From assembly GCF_040833965.1 (NCBI RefSeq), contig NZ_CP162142.1, positions 3,392,001 through 3,456,000 on the forward strand: a stretch of DNA of 64,000 bases, read 5' to 3'. The position numbers and the translations under genes are program-made. A model generated the notes under the pieces. The model worked only from the letters and a program-made list of their open reading frames with translations, made no database searches and was not told the DNA's origin. This document shows positions 7,746 through 16,018 of this stretch, piece after piece (the stretch's first letter is position 1; every line of letters begins with the position of its first letter). The DNA comes from Leptospira sp. WS39.C2 (GTDB taxonomy: Bacteria; Spirochaetota; Leptospiria; Leptospirales; Leptospiraceae).

Positions 7746-8783
7746 TCAAAACAGATCAATACTTTCAAATCCTTGTAATAACAGAACTTGGATTTGGTCT
7801 TTAGAAGTCCTTTGTAATAAAAGATTCATATTGGAATCAAAATCATCACCTAACCGTAAATTTGGTTCTAGTGGTTTTGCCAAAGGTAAGAAAAAATTAT
7901 CCCAATGGATGGGTATCACCAACCGGGGTTTTAATTTTTTAACGGTTTGATTATAATAAGTTTCTTGGAAACTTAACGGTTGTAATGAATACTGTGCAAT
8001 ACCTAAAAACAATACATCCACATTGATTTTGTCGAAAGCACCTGTTACATAATTGGTACTACTTTTGATTAAGATTTTATTTTTACCATGTTGGATGAGA
8101 AAGTCAAAAGTACCCCCTTCGATGTAATCCAGCGCCTTTACTGGTTGGGAAAGTGGAGAAGAGATATTCGGAAAATTAGGATCCGTCGCATTCGTTTTCC
8201 CCAATATTCGAAAGGGAGGTGTGTGTTTTGATTCTAAAACTGTGACAGAAAATTTTCCTAGTTTCACAGGTTTTCCCAATTGAAACAATTCCATGTTTTC
8301 TTTGTTTAATCCAGATCCAATTCCCACATTGATTGTGGAACTTGATCCATATAACTTTGCATTGGTGATTTTGGCCACAAATGGTGCATCCATCACATGA
8401 TCATAATGAGAATGGCAGACAAAAATACCTTTTAAATGATTGATTTTTGCCTTTTGCAAAACTGATAGAATGATCCCTTGGTCTGACTCAATTTTGGAAA
8501 AAGCAGTTTTCCACAAGGATGGTCTAGTAAAAAATCCATCCGTTAGGATTTGTGTTTCTCCATCATCCAGAAGGATGGATGTGGTTCCTAAAAATGTGAC
8601 TCGAACTTTACCTTGTTTGATCGCCGCAGTTTGATTTTCATGTGGGATATAGGATTCGTATAATCGTAAATCCCCAGAAGATCGAAACGCACAATCCAAT
8701 CCAAACAAGATAAAAATTGTAATAACAGATAATTGAATCCAAACTTGTTTCCGAAAACACATCCATTGTTTTTTTTCTTTCAT
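7746..8783 (-). CDS. MBL-fold metallo-hydrolase, predicted lipoprotein
   Basis: A 345-residue metallo-beta-lactamase-fold protein. The metal-binding motif HxHxDH is at residues 124-129 ('VCHSHYDHVMD'), and later histidines 'ESKHTPPF' and 'VIPIHWDNFF' fit the remaining ligands. The N-terminus has a basic stretch, a hydrophobic segment and 'LFGLDC' (Cys31), suggesting a lipoprotein anchored in the envelope. The closest recognised style is the UlaG/RomA-like group, which hydrolyses lactones or phosphodiesters. It follows the gamma-glutamyltransferase-like gene on the same strand with a 54 bp gap, so they may be co-transcribed. The substrate is unknown. Confidence 0.83.
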   Translation of the reverse strand: MKEKKQWMCFRKQVWIQLSVITIFILFGLDCAFRSSGDLRLYESYIPHENQTAAIKQGKVRVTFLGTTSILLDDGETQILTDGFFTRPSLWKTAFSKIESDQGIILSVLQKAKINHLKGIFVCHSHYDHVMDAPFVAKITNAKLYGSSSTINVGIGSGLNKENMELFQLGKPVKLGKFSVTVLESKHTPPFRILGKTNATDPNFPNISSPLSQPVKALDYIEGGTFDFLIQHGKNKILIKSSTNYVTGAFDKINVDVLFLGIAQYSLQPLSFQETYYNQTVKKLKPRLVIPIHWDNFFLPLAKPLEPNLRLGDDFDSNMNLLLQRTSKDQIQVLLLQGFESIDLF

Positions 8784-8837
8784 ATTCTTTCTCTAATGTA
8801 TTTCAATCTTATCTTAAGCTCAGATAAATTGATAAAT

Positions 8838-10700
8838 TCACTTTCCTTCTGCCCAAGACTCTTCTCTCGGATCTGCGACTCCGAGTAACCGATTGTTTTT
8901 TGCATCATTGAACACGGCACATACGGCACCAAAATCATTATCTAAATGACCTTTTTCAAATACTTTGTATCCTTTTTGTTCTAGGGAATTGGAAACTAAT
9001 TGATACAGCGATGTTTCCAATTCAATACCACCAGGTCGGTAAACATGCGGTGAAAAACTATCTGGCCAGTTCACTGAACGAAACCTAGGTGCTTCCACTG
9101 CTTTTTGTGGGTCCATTCCAAATACGACGACATTCAAAAAAAATTGAATCATTGCTTGGCTTTGTACATCTCCTCCTGGTGTTCCAAAACTCATCCATAA
9201 TTTACCATTTTTTAACACCATACCAGGATTAGGTGTTATTCGAGGTCTTTTGCCTGGAGCCAAGGAAGATGGATGGGTCGGATCCAATCGAAACTGGGTC
9301 ATCCGTATCCCGAGGGTAAGGCCTGTACCAGGAACCATAGGTGACTGCGGAAAATCACTTGGTGTTAAGGACACTGCATTTCCAAAAGAATCAACGATAC
9401 TGATGTAGGTGGTATCTTTGCCATATTTAATTTCGCTAACGGAATGGTTTTCGGTATGTTGTGATGGTGATTGTGTGGATTTCGGTTTTTGTTTGGAAAA
9501 CAACCAAGGATTTCCAAATGTTGGAGTTTTTCCAAACGCGGTTTTTTGCAAAAGTTGGCGTCTCATTTGCGCATACTTTTTCGATAACAATCCATCCAAA
9601 GGTACATCCACAAACTTTGGATCTCCAAAATAAGTTTCCCTGTCAGCAATGACCAATTCAATTGCTTGGGAAACAGTATGAATGTATTCAGGTGAATTGT
9701 GTCCCATTGATTTCAAATCTATTCCATCTAGCAACTGTAATACCATTGGAACAACAGGGCCTTGTGTCCAAGTTTGGTTCGATAAAATCTGATAGTCACG
9801 AAATTCTCCTACAACAGGTTTTTCCCAACCAGCAGTATAATTTGCCAAATCATCTTTTGTAAAAAGTCCCCCTTTCTCTTCATGAAGTTTAACGATAACA
9901 TCGGAAATTGGTCCTTTGTAAAAATAATTCCGCACTTCCTCTAACGCTTGTTTTCTGGAATTTCCTTTTTTTATAGCTAATTTTTCTTCATTGGCCATCA
10001 ACTTCCAAGTATTAGCTAAATCATTTCGTTTTGTCAGCTCCCCTTCTCGAATGGAATACCACCATTTTTTTTCTAAATATACTTCCGAATTATATGGCAT
10101 AAGTATTGTGAAACCCAATCGTTTGTACAATGGTAAATCCAAATTTTTTACAAGGATTTTGTTTGCCGGAAATCCTTCTTCGGCTGTGCGAATGGCAGGT
10201 TCCACTAATTCAGAAAACGATTTGGTACCATGATCTTGTAATAAACGGACAATGACATCCGGAGAAGCAGGTAACAACTGTGACAATATAGAATTTTTTG
10301 GCATCACATCATACCCTTTTTCTTTAAACCACTTAATGGTTGCTTTTTTAGGAGCAGTCCCTGCTCCAATGTAACTTTTTACCTGACCTGATTTTTTATC
10401 ATACACCAATGTAGGTGCAACTGATGGGAAACTTGCAGCTTCTCCATTTGTCACGTTTAATACTAATAAGGCGGCGACAGCAGCATCAATCGCATTCCCT
10501 CCATCTTCCAGCACTTTGATTGCGGCTTTTGTCGCTATTGGATTTCCTGTAGCAACCATGTATTTTTTGCCAACACTCACATCACGGAACTTACCTTGTG
10601 GGTCAACGTAATTGGGAACAAGTGGTCTTCTACTTCCCAAACATTGGAAGAAAAACAATAAACAAAAAATGAAAGAAGTGTGTCGGAAGATACGATTCAT
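8838..10700 (-). CDS. gamma-glutamyltransferase-family N-terminal-nucleophile hydrolase, predicted lipoprotein
   Basis: A 620-residue autoprocessing N-terminal nucleophile hydrolase of the gamma-glutamyltransferase family. The cleavage/nucleophile threonine is Thr430 in 'GKDTTYISIVDSFGNAVSLT'. Large-subunit motifs ('GGNAIDAAVAALL') and small-subunit motifs ('PGKRPRITPNPGMV', 'FGTPGGDVQSQAMIQF') are in place. The leader ends in 'FFFQC' (Cys20), a likely lipobox. The conserved Arg-Glu before 'TAP', which in classical enzymes grips the gamma-glutamyl carboxylate, is replaced here ('YIGAGTAPKKAT'), as in YwrD-like relatives, so activity on glutathione is uncertain. An exported peptide or amide hydrolase is the safer description. 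Confidence 0.88.
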   Translation of the reverse strand: MNRIFRHTSFIFCLLFFFQCLGSRRPLVPNYVDPQGKFRDVSVGKKYMVATGNPIATKAAIKVLEDGGNAIDAAVAALLVLNVTNGEAASFPSVAPTLVYDKKSGQVKSYIGAGTAPKKATIKWFKEKGYDVMPKNSILSQLLPASPDVIVRLLQDHGTKSFSELVEPAIRTAEEGFPANKILVKNLDLPLYKRLGFTILMPYNSEVYLEKKWWYSIREGELTKRNDLANTWKLMANEEKLAIKKGNSRKQALEEVRNYFYKGPISDVIVKLHEEKGGLFTKDDLANYTAGWEKPVVGEFRDYQILSNQTWTQGPVVPMVLQLLDGIDLKSMGHNSPEYIHTVSQAIELVIADRETYFGDPKFVDVPLDGLLSKKYAQMRRQLLQKTAFGKTPTFGNPWLFSKQKPKSTQSPSQHTENHSVSEIKYGKDTTYISIVDSFGNAVSLTPSDFPQSPMVPGTGLTLGIRMTQFRLDPTHPSSLAPGKRPRITPNPGMVLKNGKLWMSFGTPGGDVQSQAMIQFFLNVVVFGMDPQKAVEAPRFRSVNWPDSFSPHVYRPGGIELETSLYQLVSNSLEQKGYKVFEKGHLDNDFGAVCAVFNDAKNNRLLGVADPREESWAEGK

Positions 10701-10767
10701 ACATAACCTTTTGAAAAGAATTCCTTAGTAATTTAAATGAAATTTATTTCATGTCTAATGTTTTTTT

Positions 10768-10837
10768 GGGCGCCATTTCCGGCTCTACGCTTCAATCTTT
10801 GTTCCACAAAGGATTTCCGCTGCGATCCGGGGCGTAG
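10768..10837. other. GC-rich folded intergenic element, part 1
   Basis: A GC-rich block in an AT-rich gap between the divergent GGT-like and SDR genes (10701-11081, 381 bp). It has an outer inverted repeat CTACGC (10785-10790) / GCGTAG (10832-10837) and an inner hairpin AATCTTTGT (10794-10802), loop TCC, ACAAAGGATT (10806-10815). The layout resembles dispersed intergenic repeats I recall from several bacterial phyla, with a central hairpin flanked by GC-rich arms. A 69-codon minus frame here (10785-10994) is not convincing as a gene. Confidence 0.45.
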
Positions 10838-10912
10838 TTTGTTCGTTTAACTGTGATTTGTATGCTTTCGAAGAATCAAGGTTTACTTGCGAGAGGGATT
10901 TGTAGGACTTGG

Positions 10913-10985
10913 TCTCTCTTTGAAACATAGTGGAAAAGAGAGACGGGAGCGAACGCGGACTCCGGAAAAGCCCGGGCCCACCGGG
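10913..10985. other. GC-rich folded intergenic element, part 2
   Basis: A second set of inverted repeats in the same gap: TCTCTCTT (10913-10920) / AAGAGAGA (10936-10943) with a 15-nt loop, and CCCGG (10971-10975) / CCGGG (10981-10985) with loop GCCCA. Between them lies a GC-rich segment with the text CGGGAGCG. Composition contrasts sharply with both sides. It could be a structured RNA, the far end of the same repeat as part 1, or an inserted palindromic element. Confidence 0.4.
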
Positions 10986-11081
10986 ACTCGCCAAACAAAA
11001 GAATACATTTAGGTTTTTTGTTTTTTAATACTATGTACGAAATGTATGTAATCAGACTATGAATTTCGTCTAAAATTCAAT

Positions 11082-12134
11082 ATGAAATCGATCAATACAG
11101 ATTTACCAGTAGTTGTCACAGGTGGTTCAGGATACATTGCATCATGGATCGTTAAATACTTGTTAGAAGAAGGAAAGAAAGTTAGAACAAGTGTACGGAA
11201 CCTAAAAGAATTCTCCAAAATCCAACACCTTCTAGATTTACAAGAAAAGTATAAAGACAATCTAACTTTATTTGAAGCTGACCTAATGGTGAATGGAAGT
11301 TTTGACAAAGCCATCGAAGGTGCCGAACTTGTAATTCATACCGCTTCCCCATTTTTTGTAGCAGGAATCAAAGATGCAAAAAAACAATTGATTGATCCAG
11401 CTTTGCAAGGAACTAGGAATATTCTTGAAGCTTGCAATCGCATTTCTTCCGTTAAACGAGTCGTATTAACTTCTAGTGTGGCCGCTATTCATGGAGATAA
11501 CATTGATTCATTACTCGTTCCAAACCAAACCTTTACAGAAGAACATTGGAATTCAACAAGTAACCTGACTCACCAACCTTATGCTTATTCAAAAACATTA
11601 GCAGAAAAAGAAGCATGGGAAATTCAAAAAAAACAAACTCGCTGGGATTTGGTTGTCATCAATCCTTCTTTTGTCATGGGGCCATCTCTTTCAAAACGTT
11701 TGGATGGAACTAGTGTGGAATTTATGAAAAATATGTTGAAGGGAATTTTTCGTACAGGTGTTCCAGATACAAAGATGGGTTTTGTGGATGTTAGAGATGT
11801 TGCCAAAGCTCATATCTTAGCCGGTTTTACTCCTAACGCAAGCGGAAGGCATATCACTTCTGCAGAAGTCTTACCGATGTTAGGTATCGCGGATATCATA
11901 CGAGAAAAATTTGGAAAAAAATATTCTGTTCCGACTGGGATACTTCCTAAGGCACTTGTTTACTTGGTTGGACCTTTTTTTGGATTATCTTGGGGTTATA
12001 CTAAAAACAATATTGGGCAACCATTAAATTTGAACAATGAATATAGCAAAACAGATTTATCACTCACCTATCGACCGTTAAAAGATACGATTATTGATCA
12101 TGTAAACCAAATGGAAAATTCAGGTTTACTATAA
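11082..12134 (+). CDS. NAD(P)-dependent extended SDR reductase/epimerase (dihydroflavonol-4-reductase-like)
   Basis: A 350-residue extended short-chain dehydrogenase. The nucleotide-binding Rossmann motif is 'VVVTGGSGYIASWIVKYLL' near residues 10-28, followed by 'SVRNL', which often signals NADPH preference. The catalytic Tyr-Lys pair is in 'YAYSKTLAEKEAW', with an upstream serine in 'LTSSVAAIHG'. Length and the C-terminal substrate region match the dihydroflavonol-reductase/aldehyde-reductase branch (NAD-dependent epimerase/dehydratase family), which reduces ketones or aldehydes. The gene stands alone between GC-rich intergenic elements. Substrate unknown. Confidence 0.88.
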   Translation: MKSINTDLPVVVTGGSGYIASWIVKYLLEEGKKVRTSVRNLKEFSKIQHLLDLQEKYKDNLTLFEADLMVNGSFDKAIEGAELVIHTASPFFVAGIKDAKKQLIDPALQGTRNILEACNRISSVKRVVLTSSVAAIHGDNIDSLLVPNQTFTEEHWNSTSNLTHQPYAYSKTLAEKEAWEIQKKQTRWDLVVINPSFVMGPSLSKRLDGTSVEFMKNMLKGIFRTGVPDTKMGFVDVRDVAKAHILAGFTPNASGRHITSAEVLPMLGIADIIREKFGKKYSVPTGILPKALVYLVGPFFGLSWGYTKNNIGQPLNLNNEYSKTDLSLTYRPLKDTIIDHVNQMENSGLL

Positions 12135-12243
12135 AGTAGTTGGAATGATTGTGATTGGGGGTTTGGTGAAACTACGAAGTTTTCTTTAAAATATTTGGCA
12201 AGATTCGATTCCCAAGAGACAAGAGTTAGATTTTATGGTAGGA

Positions 12244-12312
12244 GTTCGGGCAGGAATTTTCACCCACAAGCCCACCTCCACCACCCAATTAGGGTGGGGG
12301 CCGGTACCGAAC
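12244..12312 (+). other. GC-rich stem-loop element immediately 5' of the DUF4269 gene
   Basis: A GC-rich block with an outer inverted repeat GTTCGG (12244-12249) / CCGAAC (12307-12312) and an inner hairpin CCACCC-AATTA-GGGTGG (12281-12297). It ends two bases before the ATG at 12315, so in the mRNA it would fold directly against the start codon. It is translatable in frame with the gene but reads as low-complexity Arg/His/Gly text, unlike the protein. It may be a dispersed intergenic repeat or a translation-control structure. Confidence 0.45.
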
Positions 12313-12314
12313 AC

Positions 12315-12911
12315 ATGAGACATAATATGCAATCGCTCGAAGCCAATCCATTTTTGTTACCTGACTATTTGCGTTTGGGAACCCCCAAACAACAAGAGTT
12401 GTGGGAGGATTTAGAAAAATGGAAAATTCTAAAAAACTTAAATGGTTTCAAACCTACAATTGCGGGAACCATTCCCCTCGATATCCAAACAGAGACGAGT
12501 GATGTGGATATTTTGGTGAAGTACAACGTACCATCTCATTTACAAAAAATTTGTTATGCCAAGTTTCGCAATTTACCTAAATATTCTTTCTCAGAAAAAA
12601 CAATTTCGCTTCGGGTTACTTTGATTTGTCGTTTTGAAACGAATGACTTCCAATATGAAATTTTTGGCCAATCCGTAGAACCAACAGAACAATTTGCTTG
12701 GATTCATATGATGGTAGAACATCGGTTTTTGAGTTTTGCAAATCCTAGTTTTCGAGAAGAAATTCGATCTTTGAAACGCAGAGGTATCAAAACGGAACAT
12801 GCTTTTTGCCAACTACTTGATTTAAAAGGTGATCCATTCAAAACTCTTTTATTATGGAATCAAAAATCGGACGAACAGTATAAAGAGTTATTGTATAACA
12901 GAGGGTATTGA
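12315..12911 (+). CDS. DUF4269 family protein (nucleotidyltransferase-like)
   Basis: A 198-residue protein of the DUF4269 type. The segment 'TIAGTIPLDIQTETSDVDILV' resembles the G-[S/T]-x-x-x-[D/E]-x-D core of nucleotidyltransferase-fold proteins, here with 'SDVDI'; the C-terminal half has the conserved 'VEHRFL', 'IRSLKRRGIKTEHAF'. Biochemical role is not known. I start at ATG 12315 because upstream in-frame codons run through a GC-rich structured element and encode atypical text; an in-frame ATG 12327 is also possible. The gene is convergent with alkB, with an 11 bp gap. Confidence 0.75.
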   Translation: MRHNMQSLEANPFLLPDYLRLGTPKQQELWEDLEKWKILKNLNGFKPTIAGTIPLDIQTETSDVDILVKYNVPSHLQKICYAKFRNLPKYSFSEKTISLRVTLICRFETNDFQYEIFGQSVEPTEQFAWIHMMVEHRFLSFANPSFREEIRSLKRRGIKTEHAFCQLLDLKGDPFKTLLLWNQKSDEQYKELLYNRGY

Positions 12912-12922
12912 TTCCATTTCCA

Positions 12923-13522
12923 TCAACCAAATTGCCGAAAGGTTAAATTGATCCTTGGCCGTTTGACTTTTAGAGCTTTTGGTAAAGAATGAAGCCAATG
13001 GATTTGGATTTCATCCTTCATAAGAAGTAAACTCCCTGGTTCTAATACAAGCTCCACAAAACTATCCTTTTTCTTATGTTTGAATCGAAAGATCCGTTCA
13101 GCACCTAAACTCACTGATGCGATCGTTGAGTTTTGTTTGAGAGAGGTTTCATCATCACTATGCCAAGCCATCCCTTCTGAACCATCATGATACAAATTTA
13201 AAAGGCAAGAATTGAAATTCTCATGTGTATAACCTTCCACTTCCCCTTTTAATTCCAATAATCCAGGTGTCCAAGGTAAGGCCAATTTGGTTGTTCCAGA
13301 ATACCGATAGGAAAAACCTTTTTCCGCATACCATGCAACACTCCTTTTTGTAGTGATGTGTTTGCCATATAAAATTGCCTCATCTTGTTTCCAAGTGATC
13401 GTCGATAAAAAAGTCTCAAAATAACGTTGGCTCGTGTGCGAATCTAAAAAATCAGGAATATAAAACAAACTTCCATCAAAGGGCAAGAGATTGGCCGAAG
13501 GATTTTGTTGGAATAAATTCAT
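12923..13522 (-). CDS. alkB: alpha-ketoglutarate-dependent dioxygenase AlkB
   Basis: A 199-residue Fe(II)/2-oxoglutarate dioxygenase that repairs N-alkylated bases in DNA by oxidative dealkylation. The iron ligands are visible as His121-x-Asp123 ('MAWHSDDET') and His178 ('HWLHSLP'), and the 2-oxoglutarate-binding arginines lie in 'RPRINLTFR'. Compact size matches eukaryote-ALKBH2-like bacterial proteins. I favour ATG 13522 (product MNLFQQ...); the longer frame from 13603 adds 27 residues without family resemblance and would leave only a few bases before the divergent gene. Confidence 0.92.
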   Translation of the reverse strand: MNLFQQNPSANLLPFDGSLFYIPDFLDSHTSQRYFETFLSTITWKQDEAILYGKHITTKRSVAWYAEKGFSYRYSGTTKLALPWTPGLLELKGEVEGYTHENFNSCLLNLYHDGSEGMAWHSDDETSLKQNSTIASVSLGAERIFRFKHKKKDSFVELVLEPGSLLLMKDEIQIHWLHSLPKALKVKRPRINLTFRQFG

Positions 13523-13663
13523 ACGTGTAATGTCGTAGCAGAAACTCAAATCAAAAAGAATGTTCTTTCCCGTCCAAGTTACAAGAATTCCAATGAATTT
13601 CATCCCCTTTTGTCTAAAATTTTAGTTGGATTCCCTTCGATCCCGAAGAATCTATACGATAGT

Positions 13664-13900
13664 ATGACCCCAACGCGAACGATTCAAGCTTTCATCGATG
13701 CCAAAAAGGAAAACCAAACTCCATCTGAAGAGGTTTGGAATGCTTTAAAAGGATACCGCCATTGGAACGAACCAGATCTCATAGGCCTTCGGAATGTTTC
13801 CGGGTATTATCCTGATATTTTTTTTGAACCTGGAATGGATGAAACCATTTCCAAACTACTAGCAAAATTCACAGAGAAAGTGGTACCACATAAATTTTAA
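13664..13900 (+). CDS. small conserved-looking protein coupled to the SUFU-domain gene
   Basis: A 78-residue soluble protein starting at ATG 13664 ('MTPTRTIQAFIDAKKEN'), containing 'NALKGYRHWNEPDLIGLRN' and 'YYPDIFFEPGMDETI'. No family recognised. A TTG 54 bp upstream would lengthen it by 18 residues. Its stop overlaps the next gene's start in the sequence TAATG (one-base overlap), so the two are almost certainly translated together. The tight coupling suggests a shared role with the SUFU-domain protein. Confidence 0.6.
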   Translation: MTPTRTIQAFIDAKKENQTPSEEVWNALKGYRHWNEPDLIGLRNVSGYYPDIFFEPGMDETISKLLAKFTEKVVPHKF

Positions 13901-15042
13901 TGAATCCCATTACACCAAAAGTTTTATACCAAGAAGCAAATCCTTACGGTTCTTTTACCGCCTTCCTTGAAGATGATGGAAGAACCATTTATTTATACTT
14001 ACAATCACATAACAATCCAGAGTGGCCAATGAAAACTCTGTGGGTCCGAAACTTAATCGATGCACCAGATGCACGTATAGAAGAGGACTTCGATTTGGGT
14101 CTTGCACCTGTGCTAACTAAATCAGAAATCACTGATCCCAAAGCCCAAACCAGTTTAACTGAAGATCAAATTCATTTTATTTGGTCAGAAGAAGGTGATG
14201 CGGTTGCTTTGTTCGTAGATGAAGAATTGCAGGCTTACCTTCCTTCCTGGTCTGGGATCAAAGGCATTCATGGTTATGCAAAATTTGCGAAAGAAGAAGC
14301 ACCAACTGCATCACCACTAGGTGATCCAGACAATGGTGTGATAGCAGAACGAGTGAATGGAAATCGAAAGTATTGGGAATCTGTTGCAAAAAAAGACCAT
14401 TGGAAAAAAGCACAATCCCTTCGATTGGATTTTTTAGAATCAAAACTTGGGAAACACGAAACATATTGGTCTGCTGATGGTGGAAAATATCCATCACTTG
14501 GAATCGCTTCTTTTTTACCGAAAGAATATGCAGGGATAAAAATTTTCTCAACAGTTGGGATGAGTGTACAAAACCAACCAAGCATTGAACTCTATCATAA
14601 AGATTACGAAAACTTTTCACGCATTGAACTTGTATTTGCCATCCAACTCTTAAAAGATGCACCTGATAAATCCGAAACTTGGATCCAACATGTTTTAGGT
14701 GAGATGGTGAAGTTTCCTTGGAATACAGGCATTTGGTTTGGTCACTCACATACGATTCAAAATCCACGCAAAGATCCTGATCAATTGTATTTGGATTTCA
14801 ATTGGTTTGTGTTTAGAAATATCACAGATGAACTCGACCAAGGTTCGAATGAAGTGTTGCCAAAACTGAATGGACTCATCACTGAGAATGGAAAACGTGC
14901 AAACTTTCTTTTTTTAACACCTATCTCAACAGAAGAACGAATTTGTTTTATGAGAGAGGGATCTCAAAAGTTTTGGGAGACTTGGAAAAAAGAAGGTTAT
15001 ACTTTTTTTCATGATTCCGAAAGGCGAATGTTAGAATTCTAG
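13900..15042 (+). CDS. two-part protein with a C-terminal suppressor-of-fused (SUFU) domain
   Basis: A 380-residue cytosolic protein. The N-terminal 130 residues form a beta-rich domain ('GSFTAFLEDDGRTIYLYLQS', 'LWVRNLID'), followed by a variable linker. The C-terminal 190 residues match the SUFU domain: 'GMSVQNQPSIELYHKDYEN', 'RIELVFAIQLLK', 'IWFGHSHTIQNP', 'FLFLTPISTEERICFM'. In bacteria SUFU domains are known mainly as immunity-type or protein-binding modules. No toxin gene is next to it, so an immunity role is not supported here. Translation is coupled to the 78-residue upstream ORF. Confidence 0.75.
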   Translation: MNPITPKVLYQEANPYGSFTAFLEDDGRTIYLYLQSHNNPEWPMKTLWVRNLIDAPDARIEEDFDLGLAPVLTKSEITDPKAQTSLTEDQIHFIWSEEGDAVALFVDEELQAYLPSWSGIKGIHGYAKFAKEEAPTASPLGDPDNGVIAERVNGNRKYWESVAKKDHWKKAQSLRLDFLESKLGKHETYWSADGGKYPSLGIASFLPKEYAGIKIFSTVGMSVQNQPSIELYHKDYENFSRIELVFAIQLLKDAPDKSETWIQHVLGEMVKFPWNTGIWFGHSHTIQNPRKDPDQLYLDFNWFVFRNITDELDQGSNEVLPKLNGLITENGKRANFLFLTPISTEERICFMREGSQKFWETWKKEGYTFFHDSERRMLEF

Positions 15043-15102
15043 TTCTAATTTTTTAAAAAAATCCGAATCAAACTCTAAAATCTGTCCGTTACTCAATATG
15101 AT

Positions 15103-15684
15103 ATGGCAGAGACATACACAAAGTATTTCAATTTAGAGTTTGAACCCTTTTCTTTAGATAGAATCCTCGAAGAAAAACAAGATTCCGCAGGATTTTTCCT
15201 CTCTACCGTATTCCAGAAACGGTTTTCAGAAGAAGTGAACCTAAAACGCCATGAAGACCAAAAATTATGGATCCAATCAAAGAATCTTCGCTACGTAGTC
15301 CTTGATGGAATCCAAAAAATTTCAGATGAAAGTGGCCGACTCGAACCAACCAATATCCTCTACTTACTTGTTTTTTTTGATTTTAACTCGATCACAGAGT
15401 ATGGATTCGAAGAAGTCTGCAATGTTCTCATTAAACGATATGATTTGCCTTCACTCATCCTTAAAATGCCTGATAATGACCATTTAGAAATTTGGGGAAA
15501 GGATCATGCGAGAAAAAGTTATAAGAACGTGATCCATCCTAACATTGAATCACTCATGAAAGCACTCTTTGATTCGATTAATAAGAAGGATCATTTTCAA
15601 TTCATTGGTATGGAAAAGGCCAATTCAGAGAGAAAATCAGGATTTTTGATGACGAGAAGGGGTTTTACAAGGGCTATCGCGTAA
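15103..15684 (+). CDS. unknown cytosolic protein
   Basis: A 193-residue soluble protein with no signal sequence and no membrane segment. It starts 'MAETYTKYFNLEFEPF' and contains 'NLRYVVLDGIQKISDESG' and 'YGFEEVCNVLIKRYDL', with an alternating alpha/beta feel. I recognise no family. It lies 60 bp after the SUFU-domain gene on the same strand and could belong to that transcript. The codon use matches the neighbours. Confidence 0.6.
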   Translation: MAETYTKYFNLEFEPFSLDRILEEKQDSAGFFLSTVFQKRFSEEVNLKRHEDQKLWIQSKNLRYVVLDGIQKISDESGRLEPTNILYLLVFFDFNSITEYGFEEVCNVLIKRYDLPSLILKMPDNDHLEIWGKDHARKSYKNVIHPNIESLMKALFDSINKKDHFQFIGMEKANSERKSGFLMTRRGFTRAIA

Positions 15685-15713
15685 AATTTTACGAATTGTA
15701 CCCTATCTAAATG

Positions 15714-15738
15714 AAAAAACCCGCAGGTTTTGCGGGTT
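15714..15738 (-). terminator. intrinsic terminator for the histone-H1-like gene
   Basis: Read on the minus strand: stem AACCCGCA, loop AAACC, stem TGCGGGTT, followed by a run of T residues. The stem arms are at 15718-15725 and 15731-15738. It lies about 47 bp beyond the stop of the small Lys/Ala-rich gene and is oriented to end that transcript. Confidence 0.8.
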
Positions 15739-15784
15739 CACACAATCTTACTTCGATAGTTTCGAAGGAAGAATCGAATCTAAG

Positions 15785-15859
15785 TTATTTCTTAGATTTT
15801 TTCTTTGCAGCTTTTTTCTTAGCGGCTTTCTTTTTTGCGGCTTTCTTTTTAGCAACCAT
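15785..15859 (-). CDS. tiny lysine/alanine-rich histone-H1-like protein
   Basis: A 24-residue protein made almost entirely of a KKKAA repeat: it begins MVAKKKAAKKK and ends KKKSKK. Such sequences resemble the tails of bacterial histone-H1-like and AlgP-like proteins that bind DNA through charge. The gene looks real despite its size: a good ribosome-binding site (AAGGA, eight bases before ATG 15859) precedes it and a strong intrinsic terminator follows. About 160 bp of very AT-rich DNA lies upstream. A nucleoid-associated or polyanion-binding role is inferred from composition. Confidence 0.7.
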   Translation of the reverse strand: MVAKKKAAKKKAAKKKAAKKKSKK

Positions 15860-16018
15860 TGTGATCGTCCTTATCTTTTGATTTCAAAACACGGCTGTCC
15901 TTGGCAAACAGAGAGTGAATTGATACGACATAATTAAATCATATCAATTTTAATGTAAAGAAATTTTATTTTTTGCATGAATTTTTATTCAAAATAAAAA
16001 AACAGACTAATACTCATT

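Noticed and set aside
10785..10994. A 69-codon minus-strand open frame in the GC-rich gap
   Set aside because: It coincides with inverted repeats, has no ribosome-binding site, and its composition follows the DNA structure rather than a protein pattern.
14258..14767. A 169-codon minus-strand frame inside the SUFU-domain gene
   Set aside because: It is antisense to a well-supported gene and lacks protein-like composition.
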